DNA of 8,487 nucleotides from Ramlibacter sp. (GTDB taxonomy: Bacteria; Pseudomonadota; Gammaproteobacteria; Burkholderiales; Burkholderiaceae_C), in the NCBI GenBank assembly GCA_025351615.1, contig JANXVP010000517.1, positions 1 to 8,487 on the forward strand. The letters are read 5' to 3'. Numbering within the stretch: the first letter of the stretch is position 1; every line of letters starts with the position of its first letter. Positions 1 through 7,167 of this stretch are shown one piece after another. The position numbers were made by a program, and so were the translations under genes. Below the pieces are notes generated by a model that saw only the letters and a program-made list of their open reading frames with translations, was not told the DNA's origin and ran no database searches.

Positions 1-822
<822 letters not shown>

Positions 823-848
823 GATGATCTTTCGTTAAAAAGGGAACA

Positions 849-867
849 GGCCCGCTCGTGGCGGGCC
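849..867 (-). promoter_or_regulatory. Hairpin in the rpsG-fusA spacer
   Basis: A perfect 7-bp GC stem (849-855 with 861-867, loop TCGTG at 856-860) sits in the 69-nt gap between the rpsG stop and the fusA start. On the minus strand it is followed about 8 nt later by a five-T run (835-839), so it resembles a weak terminator or processing site. The T run is not directly adjacent, so full termination inside the operon is unlikely. It may tune the fusA:rpsG ratio or protect mRNA ends; that is inference. Confidence 0.45.
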
Positions 868-891
868 CGAACTCCCATATGGGGGCGGTTG

Positions 892-1365
<474 letters not shown>

Positions 1366-1370
1366 GGTTT

Positions 1371-1377
1371 CACCTCT
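1371..1377 (-). promoter_or_regulatory. Ribosome binding site of rpsG
   Basis: On the minus strand the sequence reads AGAGGTG, a close match to the anti-Shine-Dalgarno complement, ending 5 nt before the rpsG ATG. It is the clearest ribosome binding site in the window and lies 11 nt after the last hairpin of the rpsL-rpsG spacer. Confidence 0.75.
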
Positions 1378-1388
1378 TTGCTTCAGTT

Positions 1389-1484
1389 GGCCCCTGTTCG
1401 GGGGCCGCGAGGGCCATCAGGGCCCTCACTTACTCGACCCAATAGCGGGTCACTACGCTGATCCGGGCAGCCAGCCCGGTCAGC
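1389..1484 (-). promoter_or_regulatory. Structured rpsL-rpsG intercistronic region, candidate S7 feedback site
   Basis: The 173-nt spacer contains four consecutive inverted repeats, listed in transcript order. The first is an 11-bp stem with one bulged base (1457-1461 plus 1463-1468, with 1474-1484; loop 1469-1473). The second is a 5-bp stem (1436-1440 with 1447-1451). The third is a perfect 7-bp GC stem (1409-1415 with 1421-1427, 5-nt loop). The fourth is a perfect 6-bp stem (1389-1394 with 1401-1406). None is followed by a T run, so they are not terminators. In E. coli the equivalent spacer binds S7 and represses rpsG and downstream translation. Position supports the same role here; the structures themselves have not been compared. 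Confidence 0.5.
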
Positions 1485-1538
1485 ACCTGGAAAACTCGAT
1501 CAACAAACGGCTGCTGAAGCCTGTTCGGACCGAAAGCC

Positions 1539-1916
1539 TCAAGCCTTCTTGGGCCTCTTCGCGCCGTACTTGGAACGCGACTGCTTGCGGTCTTTCACGC
1601 CTTGCAGGTCGAGCGAACCGCGAACGATGTGGTAACGCACACCTGGCAAGTCCTTGACGCGGCCGCCGCGCACCAGCACCACCGAGTGCTCCTGCAGGTT
1701 ATGGCCTTCGCCGCCGATGTACGAAATGACTTCGAAGCCATTGGTCAGGCGAACCTTGGCGACCTTGCGCAGGGCCGAGTTCGGCTTCTTGGGCGTCGTG
1801 GTGTACACCCGGGTGCACACGCCCCGGCGCTGGGGGCTGTTTTGCATCGCGGGGCTTTTGGACTTGGTCTTTTCGACCTCGCGCCCCTGACGCACCAGTT
1901 GGTTGATGGTTGGCAT
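1539..1916 (-). CDS. rpsL: 30S ribosomal protein S12
   Basis: This encodes ribosomal protein S12, 125 residues, part of the decoding centre of the 30S subunit. The start [12 protein letters not shown], the core [19 protein letters not shown] and the C-terminus [10 protein letters not shown] are diagnostic. Lys43 in TPKKPN and Lys88 in [10 protein letters not shown] are both present, so the sequence carries the streptomycin-sensitive form at the two classical resistance positions. Asp89, the target of RimO methylthiolation, is also conserved. It is the first gene of the str operon, followed by rpsG after 173 nt. The ATG at 1916 is preceded by a modest Shine-Dalgarno (AGGGA, about 9 nt upstream), and a candidate promoter lies about 110 nt upstream. 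Length and start match the family. Confidence 0.98.
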   Translation of the reverse strand: MPTINQLVRQGREVEKTKSKSPAMQNSPQRRGVCTRVYTTTPKKPNSALRKVAKVRLTNGFEVISYIGGEGHNLQEHSVVLVRGGRVKDLPGVRYHIVRGSLDLQGVKDRKQSRSKYGAKRPKKA

Positions 1917-1956
1917 TGAAAAACGTCCCTAAACGTTTGATGGAAATCGGAATTGC

Positions 1957-1993
1957 GCCGCTGTTGCGGCTTGTTTGCCGTGCACACGGCAAA
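1957..1993 (-). promoter_or_regulatory. Two tandem hairpins in the rpsL leader
   Basis: The rpsL leader holds a perfect 8-bp stem with a 4-nt loop (1974-1981 with 1986-1993), followed 3 nt later in the transcript by a perfect 5-bp stem with a 4-nt loop (1957-1961 with 1966-1970). Neither has a T run. They sit about 40 nt before the rpsL ATG and could affect mRNA stability or autoregulation; the role is unknown. Confidence 0.4.
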
Positions 1994-2027
1994 ACGGGTT
2001 CCCCGCCCCAATGCGGAAAAGCCTTCA

Positions 2028-2056
2028 AGTATATCCCGGCCCGGCCGATCCCGCAA
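2028..2056 (-). promoter_or_regulatory. Candidate sigma70 promoter of the str operon
   Basis: On the minus strand a -10 hexamer TATACT (2033 to 2028, five of six matches) lies 17 nt after TTGCGG (2056 to 2051, three of six matches). The predicted start is near 2021, giving a leader of about 105 nt before rpsL. The preceding gene ends at 2101, so an own promoter here is expected for a highly expressed ribosomal operon. The -35 half is weak and overlaps an inverted repeat. Confidence 0.45.
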
Positions 2057-2069
2057 ACGCGGCGTTTGC
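2053..2069 (-). repeat. Inverted repeat between the carboxypeptidase gene and rpsL
   Basis: GCAAACG (2053-2059) and CGTTTGC (2063-2069) form a perfect 7-bp stem with a 3-nt loop, 32 nt after the carboxypeptidase stop. A second short stem (2083-2087 with 2096-2100) directly follows the stop codon. Neither is followed by a T run on the minus strand, so termination of the upstream transcript here is possible but not demonstrated. The repeat overlaps the candidate -35 element of rpsL, so it could also be an operator. Confidence 0.3.
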
Positions 2070-2100
2070 CGAAGGCGTCAGTGCCCGCCCACTGCCGGGC

Positions 2101-3297
2101 TCAGCGGATCCACAGCCTGATCGCGTCCCAGGCCCGGCCAAGAACTCCCGCCTGCTCCACCGTCTCCAGCGCCAGCAGGGGAACGTCCACCAAGGGCTGG
2201 TCACCGGAGAACACCTTCAAGGTGCCGATCTGCTGGCCCTTTAGGAATGGGGCGACCAGCGGATCGGGCCGGGCCACCTGGGTTTTGAGGCGACCGGCGG
2301 TGCCGGCCGGTATCGCGACCACCACGGCCTGCGGCCGGCCGAGCTTGACGGTTCTCTGGCTGCCCTTCCAGACGACCGGCTCCGCCACAGCCTGCCCAGC
2401 GTCAAACAGTTTCACGCCTTCATAGGCGGTGTAGCCCCAGTTCAGGAGCTTCTGCGACTCGTTGGCCCGGGCGTTTTCGCTGGTCGCGCCAAGAACGATC
2501 GACAGCAGCCGGCGGCTCCCGGTGGCGCCAGGCGAGCCTGCCGGTGCGCCACGGCTCGCCAGATTGGGGAAATCGCGCTTCGCGGTGGCGATCAGGCAGT
2601 AGCCGGCGGCTTCGGTGTGGCCGGTTTTCAGGCCGTCCACGGTCGGATCGCGAAACAGCAGCAGGTTGCGGTTGGTGTCATTGGCCGTCGGCGTCCCTTC
2701 GTAGCGGTACTTCCTGATCGAGTAGTAATGCAGGTCCTGCGGAAATTCCTGCATGAGACGGGTTGCCAGGATGCTGAGGTCGCGCGCCGTCGTGGTGTGG
2801 CCGGCGACGGTGAGCCCTTCCGGGTTCTTGTACGTGGTCGACTTCATGCCCAGCGCCCTGGCCTGGTCGTTCATGAGCTGGACGAATCGCTCCACCGTCC
2901 CGCCCACGCCCTCGGCCAGCACCACAGTCGCATCGTTGCCCGACTGAACGATCATTCCCTTGATCAGGTCGTCCACCGGCACGGTCATCTTCGGGTCGAT
3001 GAACATGGTCGAGCCGCCCACCTTCCAGGCGCGTACGCTCACCGGCAAGCGCTGCTTCAGGTCCAGTTTCTTCGCGCGCAGCGCATCGAACACCAGGTAC
3101 TGGGTCATCAGCTTGGTCAACGACGCCGGCTCGACCGGGCTGTCGATGTCGCGCGATGCAAGCATCTGGTTGGCGGTCACGTCCAGCAGCAGGTAGCTGC
3201 GGGCTGCAATTTCGGGCGGCTGGGGCGCCTGGGCCGACGCGGCGAAACACAGGAAAGCCAGAAAGGGCGCGGCAAGCGCCTGCATGAATCTGTTCAT
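2101..3297 (-). CDS. D-alanyl-D-alanine carboxypeptidase, PBP5/6 type (peptidase S11)
   Basis: This predicted periplasmic penicillin-binding protein of 398 residues removes the terminal D-Ala from peptidoglycan pentapeptides. A signal peptide covers about residues 1-24 (hydrophobic core, then SAQA). The three S11 active-site motifs are complete: SLTK with nucleophile Ser59 and Lys62, SGN at 119-121, and KTG at 224-226 followed by HT. A C-terminal beta-rich domain follows, and the last residues (LGRAWDAIRLWIR) look like the amphipathic helix that anchors PBP5 to the membrane surface. Between the KTG motif and the SIVLG strand a Gly/Ala/Pro/Ser-rich loop (about 241-259) is longer than in E. coli PBP5. 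The ATG at 3297 lies 13 nt after the hydrolase stop and has no clear ribosome binding site, so coupled translation is plausible. It is the dacA/dacC type; which paralogue cannot be told. Confidence 0.95.
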   Translation of the reverse strand: MNRFMQALAAPFLAFLCFAASAQAPQPPEIAARSYLLLDVTANQMLASRDIDSPVEPASLTKLMTQYLVFDALRAKKLDLKQRLPVSVRAWKVGGSTMFIDPKMTVPVDDLIKGMIVQSGNDATVVLAEGVGGTVERFVQLMNDQARALGMKSTTYKNPEGLTVAGHTTTARDLSILATRLMQEFPQDLHYYSIRKYRYEGTPTANDTNRNLLLFRDPTVDGLKTGHTEAAGYCLIATAKRDFPNLASRGAPAGSPGATGSRRLLSIVLGATSENARANESQKLLNWGYTAYEGVKLFDAGQAVAEPVVWKGSQRTVKLGRPQAVVVAIPAGTAGRLKTQVARPDPLVAPFLKGQQIGTLKVFSGDQPLVDVPLLALETVEQAGVLGRAWDAIRLWIR

Positions 3298-3310
3298 CGG
3301 GATGAGGGGC

Positions 3311-3934
3311 CTAGCTGCGAAGGTGGCGGACCACCAGGTTTTTCAGGAGCGGCAATTGTCCGTGAAAAAAGTGCGCCCCACCGGGAATCACCGTCACGGG
3401 AAGTGACTGCGGCCGTGCCCAGTCGAGCACAGCCAACAGCGGCACCGTGTCGTCATGCTCGCCGTGAACCACCAGCGTGCGGTCGTGCGAGTCCGGCGGC
3501 AACGCTGCCACGTCGAAGCGTGACGCCGCAGTGCCGACCAGGACGATCTTCTCGACGCTGCGCAACGGCCAGAGCGTTTGCAGCACCTGGCTGGTCACGA
3601 AGGACCCGAATGAAAAGCCGGCCAGCGACAACGCCCCCTGCGATGCCTGCGTCGCGATGACCCGCAGCATGTCGTCGGTTTCGCCGTGGCCTTCGTCATA
3701 CACGCCGGCGCTGGCACCGATACCCCGGAAGTTGAACCGCAAGGCGGTCCACCCGCACTGCACAAAGGCGCGGGCCAGCGTCTGCACCACCTTGTTGTCC
3801 ATGGTGCCGCCGAACAGGGGATGCGGGTGGGCAATCACCGCGACACCGCGCGACGGCCCGTCAGGCAGATCGCGCAAGGCTTCGATGGGGCCAACGGCGC
3901 CTTGCACCTGGAAGCGCTCGGTTCTTGAATTCAC
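3311..3934 (-). CDS. Small alpha/beta hydrolase (COG2945-like)
   Basis: This predicted cytoplasmic serine hydrolase of 207 residues has the alpha/beta fold. The signature AHPHPLFGGTMDNKVV (residues 35-50) provides the oxyanion-side loop, RFNFRGIGAS (66-75) follows, and the nucleophile elbow is GFSFG with Ser108. The likely acid is Asp161 in HGEHDDTVP, and the likely catalytic His is His188 in GGAHFFHG. There is no signal peptide. This family is usually annotated as an uncharacterised hydrolase or esterase; the substrate is unknown. The start is GTG at 3934: no earlier in-frame start exists, and this places the conserved core at the usual distance from the N-terminus. No good Shine-Dalgarno is visible. 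It lies 28 nt after the ferredoxin gene and 13 nt before the carboxypeptidase gene, so it is probably co-transcribed with both. Confidence 0.88.
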   Translation of the reverse strand: MNSRTERFQVQGAVGPIEALRDLPDGPSRGVAVIAHPHPLFGGTMDNKVVQTLARAFVQCGWTALRFNFRGIGASAGVYDEGHGETDDMLRVIATQASQGALSLAGFSFGSFVTSQVLQTLWPLRSVEKIVLVGTAASRFDVAALPPDSHDRTLVVHGEHDDTVPLLAVLDWARPQSLPVTVIPGGAHFFHGQLPLLKNLVVRHLRS

Positions 3935-3962
3935 GCGGCGGGTCTTGCAAGGAGAGAATGAA

Positions 3963-4301
3963 TCAGCGGCCCAGATGGGGCGGGGTGAGCAAGCGCTGCA
4001 CCACCTTGCCGTTTTTCAAGTGCGACTCGACGATTTCGTCGATGTCCTGTTTGTCGACATAGGAATACCAGACCGCCTCGGGATAGACCACCGCGACCGG
4101 GCCGCCGGCGCAGCGGTCGAGACACCCCGCCTTGTTGACGCGGACCTTGCCAGGGCCCGTCAGACCGGCCGCTTTCACCATCTGCTTGCAGCGATCGAAC
4201 GCGCCCTGCGCGTCGTGCTGCGCGCAACTCGCCTCCGGGCTCTTGCGCTCGTTGAGGCAAAAGAAAATGTGCCGCTGGTAGTAGGAAGTGGCGTCGCTCA
4301 T
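3963..4301 (-). CDS. Thioredoxin-like [2Fe-2S] ferredoxin
   Basis: This small iron-sulfur protein of 112 residues resembles the thioredoxin-fold [2Fe-2S] ferredoxins (COG3411, related to the NuoE cluster domain). The four probable cluster ligands are Cys15 (HIFFC), Cys26 (SCAQH), Cys60 and Cys64 (KAGCLDRCAGGP); Cys38 is an additional cysteine. The conserved stretch GPVAVVYPEAVWYSYV (66-81) and the acidic tail KQDIDEIVESHL follow as in the family. There is no signal peptide or membrane segment, so it should be a cytoplasmic electron carrier. Its partners are not known. It sits between the VanZ-like gene (9 nt upstream) and the hydrolase gene (28 nt downstream), two genes away from hemJ. The ATG at 4301 lacks a strong ribosome binding site, which suggests coupled translation. 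Confidence 0.92.
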   Translation of the reverse strand: MSDATSYYQRHIFFCLNERKSPEASCAQHDAQGAFDRCKQMVKAAGLTGPGKVRVNKAGCLDRCAGGPVAVVYPEAVWYSYVDKQDIDEIVESHLKNGKVVQRLLTPPHLGR

Positions 4302-4310
4302 TGGAAGATT

Positions 4311-5429
4311 TTAAAGGTCGCTGTCACTGCGCGAAACCCGGACCAGCACATACACCAGCGCCGCATAAGGCCACAGCCAGCCCAGCCACTGGACCAGGCC
4401 ATTGAAGTGGATGAAGCGGCCCTGCTCCCAGGTCTGCAGCGTCTGGGCGAAATAGGCGCTTGCCGGCGCCTGATTGAGCATGCTCAGATGCACGACCAGG
4501 GTCAGCAGCAGCAAAGCGGCACAAGCGCGCCGCGGCACCGCAAGCAGGGCCGCCGCCATTGCCAATCCCAATCCCAGCCCGAGACTCACCGGATCACTCA
4601 GCCACGACCAGACATGGCCGGGCCCCCAGCTCAAGGCCGCGGAGAGCGCCGTGACGAGGGCGCCGAGTCCAATCGCAACGACAGCGAAGGCCGCGCGCCG
4701 TCCCGTCGAGGGAATGATCGAAAAACCGAGCAGGCACGGGATCAGGGCGCCCAGGCCGACGCACAGCAGTTCCGTGCCGGGCATCAGCGGTTGCAACTCG
4801 ATGTCGCGTACCGGGAGCCACTCGAGGAAGGGCGTGTCATGCAGCCATTCGGCCAACCCGGTTTCCAGCCGCTCGAACACCTGACCGAGCCCGAGCGGCA
4901 CCGCGGCGGGAAACAGCAGGGCGACGGGCCACAGCGCCAGCAACACCAGCGCCCCCCGCGCGTCTTCCACGAACCAGCGCACGCGAAAACGGCTCCAGCG
5001 GTCGATCGCCCCCGCCAGTTCCAGGCCTCCGGCGACCGTCGCACCGATCAGCCCGCCCAGGGCATTGAGCGCCAGGTCCACGTTGGAAGGCACACGGGAC
5101 GGGAGATAGCTTTGCAGTGCCTCCATGCACAGCGACAAAAGGAACGCGACCAGCGTGGCCACCGCGATGGCGGAGCGGTTGCTGGCCACCACCGGCTTGC
5201 GGCCCCGCCGCAGAAAACTCAGTGCCAGCAGGAACCCGAACGGCGCATAGCCGACGAGGTTCGCCGCCACGTCGAAGCCGGTCCAGTATTTGGGCCAGGG
5301 GCTGGGCAGAAAAGCCCATGGCGCGATGCCCTGGTCACGCCACCCGGTGAACGGGTACAGGCTGGCGTAAACGATCAGGGCCGCGTATGCCTGCGCCAGC
5401 GGCCAGGCCGAGGTCTTGTGCAGCACCAC
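4311..5429 (-). CDS. VanZ-like family multi-pass membrane protein
   Basis: This integral membrane protein of 372 residues has an N-terminal VanZ-like domain (about 1-135). Conserved features are YASLYPF (21-27), NLVGYAPFGFLL (57-68), the acidic segment SLCMEALQSYLPSR (99-112) and the run NVDLALNALGGLIGA (116-130). After a basic linker the C-terminal half (about 158-365) adds several further hydrophobic segments, giving roughly eight or nine predicted membrane spans; this is about twice the length of a minimal VanZ domain. VanZ itself gives low-level teicoplanin resistance, but most relatives have no defined role, so no resistance function is claimed. The start is GTG at 5429 (a second GTG follows directly), 6 nt after the hemJ stop, and a GAGG overlapping that stop may serve as ribosome binding site. 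Probably co-transcribed with hemJ. Confidence 0.85.
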   Translation of the reverse strand: MVLHKTSAWPLAQAYAALIVYASLYPFTGWRDQGIAPWAFLPSPWPKYWTGFDVAANLVGYAPFGFLLALSFLRRGRKPVVASNRSAIAVATLVAFLLSLCMEALQSYLPSRVPSNVDLALNALGGLIGATVAGGLELAGAIDRWSRFRVRWFVEDARGALVLLALWPVALLFPAAVPLGLGQVFERLETGLAEWLHDTPFLEWLPVRDIELQPLMPGTELLCVGLGALIPCLLGFSIIPSTGRRAAFAVVAIGLGALVTALSAALSWGPGHVWSWLSDPVSLGLGLGLAMAAALLAVPRRACAALLLLTLVVHLSMLNQAPASAYFAQTLQTWEQGRFIHFNGLVQWLGWLWPYAALVYVLVRVSRSDSDL

Positions 5430-5435
5430 CCCGCC

Positions 5436-5858
5436 TCAGAACGGTTTGACCACCGCCAGCACCACGGCCGCCGTCAGCAACACGACCGGGACCTCGTTGA
5501 ACCAGCGGTACCAGAGGTGGCTGCGCCGGTTGCCGCCGGCCGCGAACCGGCGCAAGAGCACGCCGCAGCCATGGTGGTAGCCAACGGCCAGCAACACGAC
5601 CAGCAGCTTGGCGTGCATCCAGCCGGAACCCCGGCCGATGCCGTAACCCAGCCACAGCCACAGTCCCAGCAGCAGCGCGACCACGGCAATCAAGGTCGTG
5701 AAGCGAAAAAGCTTGCGTGCCATCAACAGCAGCCGTTCCCGCTCCGCGATCGATTGCGGCTGCACCATCGCCAGATTGACGAAAATCCGTGGCAGATAGA
5801 ACAGACCGGCGAACCAGCTGGCCACGAAAACGATATGGAAGGCCTTGACCCAAAGCAT
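5436..5858 (-). CDS. hemJ: Protoporphyrinogen IX oxidase HemJ (CopD-like membrane protein)
   Basis: This 140-residue membrane protein is the HemJ type of protoporphyrinogen IX oxidase, which oxidises protoporphyrinogen IX to protoporphyrin IX in the penultimate step of heme synthesis. The opening MLWVKAFHIVFVASWFAGLF followed by YLPRIFVNLA is the family signature, with conserved His8 and Arg24; WMHAKLLVVLL (80-90) carries the conserved His-Lys pair. Four hydrophobic segments are visible (about 5-28, 52-75, 82-103, 122-138). The length matches the family. Many such genes are loosely annotated as CopD family. The ATG at 5858 has no Shine-Dalgarno, but a -10-like TACACT ends exactly 7 nt before it. 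hemB lies divergently 293 nt away, supporting the heme assignment. It is the first gene of a five-gene minus-strand run. Confidence 0.9.
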   Translation of the reverse strand: MLWVKAFHIVFVASWFAGLFYLPRIFVNLAMVQPQSIAERERLLLMARKLFRFTTLIAVVALLLGLWLWLGYGIGRGSGWMHAKLLVVLLAVGYHHGCGVLLRRFAAGGNRRSHLWYRWFNEVPVVLLTAAVVLAVVKPF

Positions 5859-5865
5859 GGGCGCA

Positions 5866-5895
5866 AGTGTATGCGCCGCGAAAACACTGGGCGAA
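5866..5895 (-). promoter_or_regulatory. Weak promoter-like element immediately before hemJ
   Basis: On the minus strand TACACT (5871 to 5866, four of six matches to TATAAT) ends 7 nt before the hemJ ATG, with TTCGCC (three of six) 18 nt upstream. If used, transcription would begin at or next to the start codon and give a leaderless mRNA, which would fit the absence of a Shine-Dalgarno. The -35 match is poor. Confidence 0.3.
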
Positions 5896-5905
5896 CGCGC
5901 GACAT

Positions 5906-5935
5906 AAAAAAACCCCGGCCGATCGGGCCGGGGTT
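5906..5935 (-). terminator. Strong intrinsic terminator on the minus strand, upstream of hemJ
   Basis: A perfect 10-bp GC-rich stem (5911-5920 with 5926-5935, loop GATCG) is followed on the minus strand by a run of seven T (5912 to 5906, two of them inside the stem). On the plus strand the nearest T run begins 8 nt beyond the stem (5943), so the minus direction is clearly favoured. No protein gene ends here on the minus strand; hemJ begins 47 nt further on. It therefore terminates a short transcript started inside the hemJ-hemB gap. Confidence 0.85.
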
Positions 5936-6005
5936 GGAAGCCTTTTTGCTGTCACACATCAAGGCGCCCGCTCAGGGAGGAAAAGCGGGGAGCGGCGAAC
6001 CGCCC
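5906..6005 (-). ncRNA. Candidate small RNA (or attenuated hemJ leader), about 100 nt
   Basis: Between a sigma70-like promoter and an intrinsic terminator lies about 100 nt with no gene on this strand. In transcript order it folds into hairpin 1 (6005-6000 with 5995-5990, loop UUCG, one G-U pair), hairpin 2 (5989-5984 with 5972-5967, perfect 6 bp) directly abutting it, hairpin 3 (5965-5961 with 5944-5940, perfect 5 bp, 16-nt loop) and the terminator stem. The 11-nt loop of hairpin 2 contains CCUCCC, complementary to Shine-Dalgarno sequences. The start of hairpin 1 coincides with the predicted transcription start. I do not recognise it as 6S, 4.5S, tmRNA or RNase P RNA. The alternative is a hemJ leader controlled by termination. 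No Hfq site or homologue could be checked. Confidence 0.65.
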
Positions 6006-6011
6006 GCGGCT

Positions 6012-7153
<1,142 letters not shown>

Positions 7154-7167
7154 CCGGCGCCGTTCCC

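Noticed and set aside
1539..1916. Possible streptomycin-resistance change in rpsL
   Set aside because: Lys43 and Lys88, the classical resistance positions, are both wild type.
2083..2100. Short stem right after the carboxypeptidase stop as a terminator
   Set aside because: Only 5 bp with an 8-nt loop and no following T run on the minus strand.
2617..3660. Plus-strand open frame of 347 codons
   Set aside because: It lies opposite the carboxypeptidase and hydrolase genes, whose catalytic motifs are intact; no domain is visible in it.
3951..4062. Plus-strand GGAG followed by ATG at 3958 opening a 34-codon frame
   Set aside because: The ribosome binding site looks good, but the frame lies mostly inside the 3' end of the ferredoxin gene on the other strand, is short, and has no recognisable features.
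5926..5950. Reading the 5911-5935 stem as a terminator for plus-strand transcripts
   Set aside because: No plus-strand gene ends upstream of it, and the plus-strand T run is separated from the stem by 7 nt, whereas the minus-strand T run is directly attached.
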